This document shows, piece after piece, positions 1 to 9,844 of a stretch of 64,000 bases of DNA. This DNA comes from Agapetus fuscipes (lineage: Eukaryota; Arthropoda; Insecta; Trichoptera; Glossosomatidae). Within the stretch, counting starts at the first letter, position 1, and each line of letters starts with the position of its first letter. The position numbers and the translations under genes are program-made. The stretch lies in contig OX637352.1 in NCBI GenBank assembly GCA_951799405.1, positions 15,448,820-15,512,819 of the forward strand, in the 5' to 3' direction. Under the pieces are notes generated by a model. The model made no database searches, was not told the DNA's origin, and worked only from the letters and a program-made list of their open reading frames with translations.

Positions 1-114
1 AAAATAAGGTGTACTGTGATTTTTTATCAATCGAGTTCTTTCGCAAGCGCTAGCAAGCTCCGACTTGGATTGATATCCGAGATGTAAGGAATTTAGCAGA
101 ATAGCGCTTCAGAT
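1..114 (+). repeat. Dispersed repeat Q, copy 1
   Basis: This stretch is closely repeated at 27782-27895, including the words GAGTTCTTTCGCAAGCG and AGAATAGCGCTTCAG. In both places a LINE-A tail follows, immediately here and about 200 bp later at the second locus. The family is not recognised; it may be a piece of a longer element cut by the window edge. Confidence 0.6.
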
Positions 115-116
115 AC

Positions 117-352
117 CTTGACTTATAGGTTGGTATGCGGCTGACCACCCATACTGTAAAAATATGGTTCACTTTGCCAATGTCACCCCTGTTTCAGGGA
201 AGGTCGGCAAGTGTTGCAGGGCTTATGTTCATTTGAGATTGGGTTTTTTATCCTGTAGGTCCACATGCAGCATGTGTGAGCGCGAAATTACGCATGTCTG
301 CTAGAAGGAATTCATTTAATATGAACCTCAAATTATACATATCTTTGCAACT
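117..352 (+). mobile_element. LINE-A 3' tail
   Basis: This matches the window's most abundant repeat: it starts CTTGACTTATAGGTTGG, passes GGCTGACCACCC, TTCACTTTGCCAATGTCACC and CACATGCAGCATGTG, and ends at ATATCTTTGCAAC. The terminal TTAGA repeats are replaced by a T-run. No coding part is attached. Confidence 0.8.
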
Positions 353-891
353 TTTTTTTTTACTTTTGCTATTTTTGACTGTGATATTATGTAATATTAA
401 TCAATGAATTATTTTGTTTTCTTTGTTATTCTTTGTAAATCACCTTGTCATAAAATTATGTAAGTAATTGGACTATCATGTCCGTTAATAAATAAAATAA
501 AAATAAAACTTAGATTTAGATGGTAGGTAGTTAGGTACATAATAATAAGCCTAATAAACCGATCGATACCACCCACAGGAGCATAGGCATCGAACAACCA
601 TAAAAGTTCCTAAGTAGGTATTCTTTTTTTGAAATTTCAATCCTCGTGTCCTCTGTGCTCGTGTCGCACTGCAAACAAGATGGACGCAACTGGGAAACTT
701 TGATCTGTCATAAATTATTAGTGAAAAATAAACACCGCGGCTGATATCACGCAAGGTGAAGGAGATAAAGACCTCTGGAATAATAATAACAGGCAAAGCG
801 GCCAAAATATTTATCTGCGACGGCGTCATATCAATAAATTCTGTAATGTAATGTGGTTGCCATTTTTTAAAGTTTATTTCAACAATGGAAT
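353..891. other. No recognised feature
   Basis: AT-rich sequence with stop codons in all frames apart from a 92-codon minus-strand frame that has no recognisable motif. I see nothing supportable here. Confidence 0.5.
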
Positions 892-894
892 CAG

Positions 895-1088
895 GACCCT
901 GAGTACGAGTTTTTTCACTTTACTCGAAGTATTGAGTATTCGAGAAAAATGTATGTGAACTTGCAAAGCACCCCTGGCAAAACAAGTTTCGAAACTTTTT
1001 TTGCCAGGGGTGCTTTACAAGTTCACATACATTTTTCTCGAATATTCAATACTTTGAGTAAAGTGAAAAAAAACTCGTACTCAGGGTA
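895..1088. mobile_element. MITE-CWG copy 1 (palindromic)
   Basis: The element is an almost complete foldback: about 85-bp arms around a short AACAAGTTTCGAAA centre. Its ends read ACCCTGAGTACGAG and CTCGTACTCAGGGTA. It is flanked by CAG at 892-894 and 1089-1091. Ends and target triplet match the copies at 7539-7776 and 35046-35290, though the interior differs, so this is a related subfamily. There is no transposase. Confidence 0.8.
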
Positions 1089-1091
1089 CAG

Positions 1092-2404
1092 GACGTTCTT
1101 TGCCCGGATGTTCCAAATTTGAATGTTTATCGGTGGGTAATCGTCACACGTCCAGCAACCAACAATAAATATTAGTTAGCCTTTAGCTTTAGCAATTTGG
1201 CCGCGTGACGTCAAACTTAGTTAACTTTTGAAATAAGCTTATTTAAAAAAAACGAGATTGCATTTATTTTGTTTAGAGATAGTTAGTTGGGTTCGCACAT
1301 TTTACATTGACAGAAAAGAAGTGACGTCACGAATGTTAACAATTTTTTGTCTGATATAATATGCATTGACAATAATAATTACCGACCGAGAAAAAAAATT
1401 ATGTAAGAAATTCGGTTGCGGATTTCATAAGTACTTTTTGAACCATTAGTCAAAATTAATTTAGTAAAAAAAAATATGATAGGTATAAAAAATTATACCT
1501 ACCATTTTGAATTAATTTCCAAAAGAGGTAGGGACAGGTCTAGGGTTGTGAAGTATCAAACGCTTTGTAGAAATGTAACAGGAATTAAAATATCAAGGGT
1601 TTCAATGAGTTTACAAAATGAACAATAATATTGCCTTATTAAATTTATATCAAATTTTATCGAAATAACCTTTGAAATTAAAAGGATGTCAATGCTTTTC
1701 TCTTTTTGTACTTGCATAAATTATTTTGTTTTATTCTCCATAATATTTGATAATTCATGAGAAAACATGTGTATAATTTAAATAAGGAAATTTTGTGTGT
1801 TCATTTCAGTGTTGACATACTGTGTTATTATTTACTAATTAAATTTCAAGATAATCAGATAAAATTGTAGTTCATTAGACTTCAGAGCTAAATAAGAAAT
1901 ACATATAAGTACATAGGAAACGAAGTGAGAAAGTTACAGATACGATAATTCTGTGAAATAAAATTGATTTAATTTCCAATCTTGCAGTCACACTTTCAAG
2001 TATTCGCAAGAGCCATGCAAACTCAATTTTCCACTTTCCTTATCTTATTGAACAGAATAGAAGAAACATTTGTTGGTAACAAACTCACATTTAATTCAAA
2101 ATAAGACATTGCAAGTGCATTAATAGGAGATTGTATACGTTATCCACACTCGCCAGTGAGTTAGTTTTGGGCTCAATATTTTAGACGTTAGCATAGCGAC
2201 TATATACTAAATAAAGAGGATGCAATTATGTCAATCGTGTGGGTAGATTTTTTTATGAGCATAAAGTCACATTTAATGCTAACGTTGAAAATACCGGGCC
2301 TTAGTTTGTGAGTGTAGTGTGCATGCACAGGCAAATATGGCTGCCCACGCACACACCCATGCTACTAATGCATTATCACACAATCTGTCTGAACAAGGCG
2401 TAAT
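1092..2404. other. No recognised feature
   Basis: AT-rich intergenic DNA without a coherent reading frame. A short hairpin (ATAGGTATA...TATACCTA) lies at 1480-1502. No repeat shared with the rest of the window was recognised. Confidence 0.5.
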
Positions 2405-2702
2405 TTTATTGCACTTATAATGTGGCTTATTTATTGAGCGCTCTTTTTTAAAGTAAATCACACCTCAAGAACCAATTCCGAGCTTGACCGTTGTAACAAA
2501 ACTCTAACTCAAGCAATAATCAGTATCTGTAAGGCAACATTAACCTTTGTGACCGGTCGTTGATAACGACTGACGAAAATTTCAACCCAGTATAGGACAT
2601 TTTTGTAACATAATAAAATTTTAAGTGATTAACTAGGAATTGTACCCCTGTCATCTGATTCAGTGTCTGAAACGTTAACCTAACTAGACTGCGACCAGCC
2701 AA
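2405..2702 (-). mobile_element. SINE-B, old diverged copy
   Basis: The order of SINE-B blocks is kept although sequence is eroded: a TTATTTATTGAGCGC tail, TCACACCTCAAGA, GAGCTTGACCGT, TTAACCTTTGTGACCGGTCG, TTTCAACCCAG and a decayed tRNA-like head up to GACTGCGACC. The 9-bp word GTGACCGGT is intact. It is the most diverged SINE-B copy I can align. Confidence 0.6.
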
Positions 2703-2754
2703 CAATAACATTGTAATATGAAATCTTTATTAATTAATTTAAACTTATCGAAAA

Positions 2755-3127
2755 ATGTTCGATTGGCGGTACACGGTGGTATACTAGTGCCCACTTTGAT
2801 GTACGGAAGTGAAGCTTGAACGATGAATGAGAGTGAAATAAGCAAAGTCCATACGCTCGAAATGGACTTTCTAAGAAGATTGATTGGAAAAAAACGGAAA
2901 GATAGGGTGAGGAATGAGTTGGTGAGAGAAGAATGTGGTGCAAGGGAAAGTATAAAAGAAAAAATCAAAAGGGGATGGATCAAATTTATGAAATAGCGAA
3001 TGAGTGGGATATTCAGAGTCATAACAAAAGGAGAGAGTGCATGAAAAAGATTATGACTCTGAGTGAAATGAAAGAAGTATGTAAGGACCGAAAGAAATGG
3101 CGGTTGATTTGCAGCAATGGCGGCTAG
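2755..3127 (+). pseudogene. LINE-A reverse transcriptase C-terminal relic
   Basis: This relic encodes the thumb and C-terminal part of a non-LTR retrotransposon reverse transcriptase. Conceptual translation shows a LMYGSEA motif, then an in-frame stop, KVHTLEMDFLRR, a DRVRNELVREECGARES block, and, after a deletion and frame change, MDQIYEIANEWDIQSHNKRR and DRKKWRLICSNGG before the stop. The deletion removed the RWFGH...GRGRPRKVW block that is present at 32.2-32.7 kb and 37.14-37.44 kb. The LINE-A 3' tail follows on the same strand about 110 bp downstream, which ties tail and RT into one element. The 5' part (endonuclease, RT palm) is absent. The clade is not certain; the C-terminus resembles RTE-like LINEs. 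Confidence 0.8.
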
Positions 3128-3238
3128 GGCATTAATTCTAAGTTTAAAATATTAAGTTTAATTTTACTTTATTTTAAATTGGATGTGTTATTAGTTTAAT
3201 TAAGATTTTTTGTAAATCGTTTTTATTTTTTTGTGCTC

Positions 3239-3478
3239 CTTGATTGATAGGTTGGTATGAGGTTGACCACCCGTGCTGTAAAAATCGGTTCACTTTTGCC
3301 AATGCCACCCCGTTCAGGGAACGGCGGTAGGAGTTGCAAGGTTTATGTTCATGTAAGGTTTTGCTTATTTGTATGCACACATGCAGAATGTATAGGCGCG
3401 AACCTACATGTGCCTGTCTGTGGGCATGCATTTAATATGAGCCTTAAATGTTAACATATCTTTGCAGCTTAGATTATA
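3239..3478 (+). mobile_element. LINE-A 3' tail (linked to RT relic)
   Basis: This tail begins TTGATTGATAGGTTGGTATGAGG and ends ATCTTTGCAGCTTAGATTATAGATTATAG. It follows the RT relic ending at 3127 in the same orientation, with an AT-rich 3' UTR spacer between. Together with 37141-37788 it is the best evidence that the common repeat is a LINE 3' end. Confidence 0.85.
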
Positions 3479-3479
3479 G

Positions 3480-4249
3480 ATTATAGATAGAAGTAAATAT
3501 TTTTTACACAAATAACCTCAGGTGAATCATAATCCTTTGCATTGTTTTATAAGTCATAAATTATTATTGTTCAATAACTTAATCCTAAAAAATACGCATA
3601 CCTACTTGATACGAAGTAACTTGTACCGATAAAATAATAATGATTGATGAGTTTCAAAGTACGCGGGCACACCCCTAGCGCCGCGACGATTTTAAAGATC
3701 TTTGAGGTTATGCTGCCTCACTCGACATTAACATCGAAAAGTCACACAAAAACACAGTAAAGTAATTTTATAAGTAACAGAAATCCCCAAGAATATCATA
3801 TTTTAATTTATTTTCTTTTCAGATTTGACTTACCTGCCATTTTAACTGCTTAAAAATCTGTTAGAGTATTTCTTGTAGCTGTCACTTTTGGAGTGTATTT
3901 TTACTTGTTTTTTTTCACATTACACTGTATATTTATGTGATTTATAGTTTAATACTGATGTAAAGTGATGTACTCAGCTTGTTGTGTACATATTGTATTA
4001 GCTAGAGGGTGTATTTGTGTGTATTCAATGCACCCTTGGCCTTCGTTTTTCTTTACATACAAAATACTTCATACGAGTAGTTCTAAGCCGGCGACATTCA
4101 TAGAGCTACACAAGTCCTCAAAGTTTTGACAGCCTATGAAAATAAAATTAAATATTAGAGTTGCAAAGAACCTAAAGATACAATTTTAGTTTTTTTTTAA
4201 AAGTAAGATAAGTAGAAAAAAGCGTATAAATTTTGTACTTCTTTTTTTT
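3480..4249. other. No recognised feature
   Basis: AT-rich DNA with no coherent frame and no element I can align elsewhere in the window. Confidence 0.5.
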
Positions 4250-4520
4250 CAATAAAAAAAAAAGATTTGTGAAGGGGAATGCAATTTACCAACACATTCT
4301 GCCTGGCCAAAAACGGGTTTTAATATCATCAATTAATAATTCGTTACTGTTTATTTTAAAGAATTATTAATTAATAATTACCCGATAGAATCTGTTAAAT
4401 TAGGGTCAAAGTTATGGTCAAATGACCCAGGTGGGGATCGAACCAACGTTATTCTATTCTAAACACGCTTGAAAGATCAGCCCACTTGGCCCCCTCGGCC
4501 ATAGCACCGACGTTTTCTAG
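4250..4520 (-). mobile_element. SINE-D, tRNA-derived
   Basis: On the minus strand the head reads TATGGCCGAGGGGGCCAAGTGG (a Leu/Ser-type D-arm with a polymerase III A box), then TTGGTTCGATCC (B box), then GGGTCATTTGACCATAACTTTGACCC. The tail contains GTAATTATTAATTAATAA and ends in CACAAATCTTT plus A-rich sequence. Related copies are at 29450, 30190 and 60130. Confidence 0.75.
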
Positions 4521-5560
4521 ACATTATATCCTTCTTTGATTATAAAGAAGAAGAAAAAACATTTCCAAAATATAAAGCAACAAAATAAAACGAAAAAAAT
4601 GTGTTTTTTTAGATAGTTTTTGTAGCGTCATTTTTAAATTATACAAAGAATATTAACTTTATAATTTGGATAAAAAATCAATAAACACGAGCGATTTTTT
4701 TAAATTTAATTTTAGACCTTACTGTTAGTATGTGGTTAGTATATTAAGACCATTAAGTATAAATAAATATATATTGAAACACATGTAGAAACATACTTGG
4801 ACCGACGCCTTCTGCATGTATATATGGTATTGTCCTATATGTTTTGCTGCCCTAGGCCTGGGACTACTGGACCTACAATCAAATCTGCATTTTCACTAAA
4901 AAGCTACACCCCAAATAAAACGCAAGTTCATTTGATAATTACATTTTATTTTGTACGTAAACATGCAGCATGTGTAATGCGAACATATATGTAAGTGTTC
5001 GACGAATTGTTTTTTAGTTTTTTGTGGTTATCAATTTTTCTATTTGTAGCTGAAAGCTGGTTATCAAAACAGTGCAGTGAGCTTCGCTGTTGCTTGCCGA
5101 TGGGTAAATTCTATAAGTTACCTTGATATTCAACCCTGAGAATGCTTTCTGCTCGTGTAATTGAAACGTCTGCACTAGCAAAAGCTGCAAATTGAACAAA
5201 GGTCTAATCTGAAAAAACTTCCAAAAATATGTCATCTGTCGGCATATTATGAAAGTGAAAGTTTGAAACTGTAAAAGATATTACACGTGCTTGCTTATAG
5301 ATATGCATTAGATATTAAACTTATTTTTTAATACATCTTTGCAACTTAGATTATAGAGTATTTTTTTTTATTCTCGCATTATTAGGCTTGCCCAGGTTTT
5401 AGATTTTGCCTACGTTAACAAAGCCTCAATTAAAGGTAGAACATGCCACATTACTCTGGGCTGAGTGACCTCACATGTGAATGTGACATGGGCCCAGAGC
5501 AGCCAAAAATAACAATCTTATTTTTGGTAAGCTTTGCTGGATGTTAAAAAAAATCCATCT
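4521..5560. other. Mostly unrecognised; faint LINE-A traces
   Basis: A fragment near 4940-5000 (TACGTAAACATGCAGCATGTGTAATGCGAAC) resembles the middle of a LINE-A tail, and 5333-5356 (ATCTTTGCAACTTAGATTATAGAG) its end, so a badly decayed copy may span this interval. Nothing else is recognised. Confidence 0.4.
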
Positions 5561-5637
5561 GATTTCTTTTTGGGGCGCCAACAAAAGAACTTTGACATTC
5601 TGTGCGTGCGTGTGCGCGCTGCGGCAGCCTGTCCTTT

Positions 5638-5849
5638 TCAGTCTTTCTCTTTCTCTGGCATTTCGTTTCCGATCGCGGCCGCTCGCTGTCGCGCTCCCAG
5701 TAATAATTTTACTCGAAAAAGTGCAAGTACGGAAAAAAACTGGAGGGAAATCAATCAAATTAAATAATAACCGATCAATTAATATAAAGTGTGCAAACTT
5801 TTCAAACAGTACACCCAACGTTGCAGAGCAAAATAAAAAACAAGTGAGT
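5638..5849 (+). promoter_or_regulatory. Candidate CpG-rich promoter and first exon
   Basis: Against an AT-rich background, 5590-5700 is rich in CpG and GC (NotI-like GCGGCCGC at 5676-5683). A TCAGTC initiator match lies at 5638-5643, and a purine-rich, stop-laden leader runs to CAA|GTGAGT at 5841-5849, a good splice-donor match. This could be the promoter and untranslated first exon of a host gene on the plus strand. No coding exon was recognised downstream. It could also be chance or an old LTR. Confidence 0.3.
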
Positions 5850-6535
5850 TTCAATCGAACGTCAAAATTTTCAAAAAAGGAATCCATGACATTCTGAAAT
5901 CCAGAATATAACCAAATATTTACGCAGTGTCGCGGGATTTTGTTTGATTTTGTGTTGATTTCCATCAAATAAAGTTGTAATTATTATTCAGTGTTCTTGT
6001 ATATATCGTACAGGATCTGTGTTAATAATATATTTTGCTTTTTCAGCTGTTTAATTCAGTAAATTTACTATTTTTAATCTCGTGTGTTGGGAATTTTTAA
6101 GCTTTCGTAGGACACGTGTTTTTTTTTTGCATTGTGGAGGCAGTTCTAGACGTTGTGATCAGCTGTACAAATATTCAAGGTATGCAGGCGTATTTTCTGT
6201 ATTTAAAATTATTTATTTAACATGTGTTTTTAGTATTAATTCATCCTTGCGCTGTGTCTTATAATATTTTTTAGGTCGGTACGTCCTTTGACCTTTATCC
6301 TCTAACCTCGATTACTATGCGTATTTTATATATTCCTTCTGTAAAACGATTATCTTGGCTATTTTTTTTTTGTAAAAAAGCGTCATATTATTTCCTATAC
6401 AACGCGAAAAAAAGATGAATATTTTTGTGGTTATTTCAATCGTGAATTAATTATATTTAAAACGTTTCTTACAGCTTCATTAAAAATCCGAAAGTACATA
6501 ATTTTTAAACACATATATCCAGTTTATGTAGTCAT
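5850..6535. other. No recognised feature
   Basis: T-rich DNA. If the donor at 5843 is real this would be the start of a first intron. No coding exon or repeat recognised. Confidence 0.4.
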
Positions 6536-6539
6536 AAAA

Positions 6540-6910
6540 TCTATCTATAATCTAAGTTGCAAAGTCTGTGTGTTGTGCACTGGAATGGTGGGAAACCTGT
6601 TGTGCACTGCAAAAACAAATACGTTTAAGATTCATATTTAATGCATACCCATAAGTAGCCACATGCCGCATGCGTATGAATCATAATTTAATCTTCAATC
6701 TATGTGTCAAGGTCGTATTAACATTTGAGCTTAATATTTAATGTATGCCCACAGGCAGACACGTGTTAGTTCGTCCTTACTTATGCTGCATGTGTACTAA
6801 AATAAGACCCAAACTTGAAATTAACATAAACCCTGCAACTCTCGCCGCCCTACCCTGAAACAAGGGTGACATTGGTAAAAGTGAAACAGTCTTTACAGTA
6901 TGGGTGGTGG
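6540..6910 (-). mobile_element. LINE-A 3' tails, fragmented
   Basis: The stretch opens ATCTATAATCTAAGTTGCAAAG (the LINE-A end, minus strand), then holds two partial copies of the CCACATGCCGCATG region. From 6725 there is a longer copy with GCAACTCTCGCCGCCCTACCCTGAAACAAGGGTGACATT and TTTACAGTATGGGTGG. Probably two overlapping, broken insertions. Confidence 0.65.
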
Positions 6911-7030
6911 TAAATACCACGCACGGTAAAGGGCAGTTTGTGCCGAAATGCATGACGGCATAACAATGCTTTTCAGTCTTTTGAAATTTTAATAAACTTT
7001 TAATTTTTCTCGTTTTCTCAGTTTGACCCT

Positions 7031-7355
7031 CCGGTCGATAGCTCAGTTGGTAGAGTGCTGGCATTCCATGCCGTGAGCTCGGGTTCGAATCCCACCGAGG
7101 GTGTCAGAAATGATTTCCCCTTTCGGTGTTTATTTCAAACCCCAAAATAAAATACCGGCAAGGTTTACTCAGCCTTCACAAGAAATGAGTACCAGCCCCC
7201 TCAGGATCTGGGAAACCCCCACTTCAACTGAAGTGGTTGGGCGTATGGCCGGCCCCTTATCTGTAAAAATAAACAGGTTCAACTCGCCACATGCGACCCC
7301 TTTGGGGGTAACGCGGCAAGAAGTTACACTGTATGTGTGGCTTAGTTGCGTTGCG
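7031..7355 (+). mobile_element. SINE-C, near-complete copy
   Basis: The tRNA-like head runs GATAGCTCAGTTGGTAGAG (A box) to GGGTTCGAATCCCACC (B box). A 7-nt anticodon loop reads ATTCCAT, giving a TCC (Gly-like) anticodon by eye. The body contains GTCAGAAATGATTTCCC, AAATACCGGCAAGGTTTACTCAG, CACTTCAACTGAAGTGGTTGG and CGACCCCTTTGGGGGTAACGCGGCAAG. It ends at GCTTAGTTGCGTTGCG. This is the reference copy for the family here. It is a retrotransposon copied by polymerase III transcription, not a tRNA gene. Confidence 0.85.
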
Positions 7356-7483
7356 TTACCCTACTTAGTGCCTGTAAAAAAAGCGCCCCTAAGTTTTCAT
7401 TATATCATTTGTTATAAAGCCTGACAGTCAGCGGCGGGCATCCCATACAGGCACATGCGCCATATATGTAGGCAATATATCGA

Positions 7484-7925
7484 CGGTTAAAAGGAAGTAG
7501 GGCATAAGCGACAAAAACTTAATTGTTCAGGAGAGCAGTACTTAGTACGAGTTGCAAAACTTGAGTAATGTAAAGTTTACGGCAATTATTAAAGAGTGAT
7601 TTCCCCCAAAATCTGCCGTTTTTGTTTGTTTGAACTTGATTTTCTTCATCACTGTAACTCTTTTGCTAAGACCACAAAGTGTAAGAAACAAAAACGGCAG
7701 ATTTTGGGAGAAATCACGCTTTAATATTTTCCGTAAACTTTACTTTTCTCAAGTTTTGCAACTCGTACTAAGGGTACAGTTTAAAGTTTGAGATTGCAAA
7801 AAATGGCATAACTTTTTTTATTTTTTATCATATCGTTGAAATCAAAACAGCTCTAAAATTTAAGAAATAAAGACATTTATTGGCATTTCTATTAATGTGG
7901 TTTTACGATTTTTATGTCACAAGCG
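7484..7925 (+). repeat. Dispersed repeat L, interrupted by a MITE
   Basis: It aligns with the minus strand of 20936-21153: TCGACGGTTAAAAGG, GCATAAGCGAC, TTGTTCAGGA and, after the MITE, CAGTTTAAAGTTTGAGATTGC, AACAGCTCTAAAATT and GGTTTTACG. The copy at 21 kb lacks the MITE and so gives its empty target site. Family unknown. Confidence 0.7.
7539..7776. mobile_element. MITE-CWG copy 2
   Basis: A 238-bp element with inverted ends (CTTAGTACGAGTTGCAAAAC and its complement) flanked by CAG at 7536-7538 and 7777-7779. It sits inside repeat L. The uninterrupted paralogous site near 21090 reads GAAAACAGTTTAAAG with a single CAG. The first two C residues of the left end are missing. Non-autonomous. Confidence 0.85.
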
Positions 7926-8129
7926 CCTTTAGGACAAAAGAGGCCAAAATCTTGTCGGTTAAACCAAAACCATACTTCGAAAACGCAGTTGTTTGCTTCT
8001 TGGGCATAAACAACACAAAAATCGTCGTAGAGCTATGGGAGTTAGCGCATAGAAAGAGCGGAAATTTTTAAGTGGATAGCATTCATAACTCATTTTTAGC
8101 AAAACGTCGCTTTTTAACTATGTTCTAGG

Positions 8130-8167
8130 TTCCTTGACTTATAGGTAGGTATGCGGCTGACCACCCA
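8130..8167 (+). mobile_element. LINE-A tail, head fragment
   Basis: Only the first 38 bp (TTCCTTGACTTATAGG to CTGACCACCC) are present before the sequence switches to an opposite-strand LINE-A copy. Either an insertion with deletion or an inversion would give this. Confidence 0.6.
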
Positions 8168-8172
8168 ATCTA

Positions 8173-8576
8173 ATCTCATCTAAGTTGCAAAGATATGTTA
8201 CATTGGAGATTCCCATTACATGCATTCCCACAACCAAGACACGTACAAGTTCGCGCTTGCACGTGCCTCATGTGAGCCTACAACATAAAAACCAATCTCA
8301 AATGGACATACACCCTGCAACTCTTGCCGTCCTTCCCTGTAACAGGGGTGACATTGGCAAAGTGAACCATTTTTACAGCATGGGTGGTCAGCCGCATACC
8401 AACCTATAAGTCAAGGAACATACACGACAAATAACATTTTTTAAATCAATAAATAATAATATACATGGACATAAAAACTTAAAAACATAAAACAAATTTC
8501 ATTTTAATAAACCCTAGCCGCCAACATTACAGATCAACCACCATTTCTTTCTGTCCTTACATACTTCTTTCATACT
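8173..8576 (-). mobile_element. LINE-A 3' end (tail plus RT stub)
   Basis: Reading on the minus strand, an RT stub (8510-8576, the codons for a KEVCKDRKKW-like block and the NVGG terminus) is followed by the AT-rich 3' UTR and the full tail ending in the TTAGA motif at 8173. The order is the same as at 37.1-37.8 kb, which supports one continuous 5'-truncated LINE. Confidence 0.8.
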
Positions 8577-8611
8577 GCATACTCACCTTACATATTCTGT
8601 CACACTGAATG

Positions 8612-8818
8612 GTTCACTTTGCCAATGTCACCCCTGTTTCAGGAAAGGTCGGTAAGAGTTGCAGTTATGTTCATTTGAGATTGGGTTTTTATATTGTAGG
8701 TCCACATGCGGCATGTGTTAGCGCGAAATTATACATGTCTGCTTGTGGGAATGCATTTAATATAAATATTAAATAATATATATCTTTGCAGCTTAGATTA
8801 GATTAGATTAGATTAACT
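8612..8818 (+). mobile_element. LINE-A 3' tail
   Basis: Starts inside the tail at ATGGTTCACTTTGCCAATG and ends in four TTAGA-type units at 8795-8815, a clear microsatellite-like LINE terminus. Confidence 0.8.
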
Positions 8819-9057
8819 GCCTTTTTACAGTCGATATCAACAGTCGATATATAATACAGTAGAAATAAATTAATTCTGTACGTACTGACTTAATCTAACT
8901 ATGCAATACATAATTATTCTGAAATTGTGAATTTATTTTGCTCGATAAGACTGTTGTTTGTTTCATTTGTTTGTATAAATTTATGATAACAAAAATATGT
9001 TTCAAGATTTGTGTAGTTACTGTATTGGGTCCATCGATCTTAATAAAATATATAGAT

Positions 9058-9527
9058 GGACTGATCTGTAGTCTAGTGGTTAAAACTTGTAAATGGAAGG
9101 CTGTGGGTTCGAATACCAGCGGGGTACAACAAAATACCATTTATATTTTCAGATGTGCTCTTCGCTCGGTGACAAATTCACCTTTTCCAAAGGCCGGTCA
9201 GAGCCCGTTCCCACCTGCCAGGTGTCGGATCAGTAGGTACTTATATTCATCGGAGGTTCCAGTTTCAGAACATTTCGGACAAAATCGGTTTCCGACAAGT
9301 GTGAGTAGCTCCATACACAATGTTCTGCACTGGAACCTCCGATTAATATACGGATCCGACACCCGACAAGTGGGAACAGGCTCTCACTAAAGATCCATCC
9401 AGCCTTACAGCAACTGGGTCTTGCTTGAGAATTAGCGCTTTATACAGCGACGACCACGCTCGCAGAGCGCTCTTGAGGTGTGATACACAAAAAAGCAGCG
9501 CTCACCAAATAAAACAGCCTAATTTAC
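9058..9527 (+). mobile_element. SINE-B interrupted by MITE-O
   Basis: The head has the A box TAGTCTAGTGG and B box GGTTCGAATACC, then the CTCTTCGCTCGGTGACAAATTC region. After the inserted MITE (9201-9383) the element resumes with CTAAAGATCCATCCAGCC and continues to CTCTTGAGGTGTGATACAC and GCGCTCACCAAATAAAACAG. The 3' part matches the consensus well. Confidence 0.85.
9201..9383. mobile_element. MITE-O copy 1
   Basis: A 183-bp element with ends GAGCCCGTTCCCACCTG and its near complement GTGGGAACAGGCTC, and internal inverted copies of GGAGGTTCCAG. The flanks are TCA on both sides (9198-9200, 9384-9386). Uninterrupted SINE-B copies read CCGGTCACTAAAGG with a single TCA, so this is a genuine insertion. 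Confidence 0.85.
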
Positions 9528-9842
9528 ACGTGTTTGTTTGTGGGCATGCACTTGATATGAGCTTTTAATGTTAATATGAGGCTATCACGGCAATAGTGGT
9601 GTCATTCACAACTTCGGCTAAGTGGTGTTTTGGCGTAATTTTAATTCATTATTATAGTACAAAACATCGTCTCTGGCGAAATCTCTTTTTCAATAGCTAA
9701 ACTATCTTACACCACTTCAAATTTGTTAGATACTATAATAAGGAATGAAAAGTACGGCAAAATGCCACTTAGGCGACATTGTGGAGAATATACCACTATT
9801 GCCCTGATAGCCTCATATATCCGTTCAACTTAGATTATTATT
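9528..9842 (+). mobile_element. LINE-A tail fragment split by a TIR element
   Basis: 9533-9577 (ACACGTGTTTGTTTGTGGGCATGCAC...AATGTTAATAT) and 9815-9842 (ATATCCGTTCAACTTAGATTATTATTAG) together form the end of a LINE-A tail. The DNA element at 9578-9814 lies between them. Confidence 0.7.
9578..9814. mobile_element. Non-autonomous TIR element
   Basis: A 237-bp element whose ends are GAGGCTATCACGGCAATAG and its near-perfect complement CTATTGCCCTGATAGCCTC; secondary internal inverted words (CTAAGTGGTGTTTTG / AAAATGCCACTTAG) follow. It is flanked by ATAT on both sides. No other copy is in the window, and the superfamily is not assigned. Confidence 0.75.
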
Positions 9843-9844
9843 AG

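Noticed and set aside
5471..5968. 165-codon minus-strand frame in the CpG-rich patch
   Set aside because: No motif; low-complexity codons from the GCGTGTGCGCGC run; overlapping open frames on the other strand point to composition, not coding.
7031..7104. Functional tRNA genes at SINE heads
   Set aside because: Acceptor stems do not close, CCA-end context is absent, and each head continues into a repeated body. The same holds for SINE-B and SINE-D heads.
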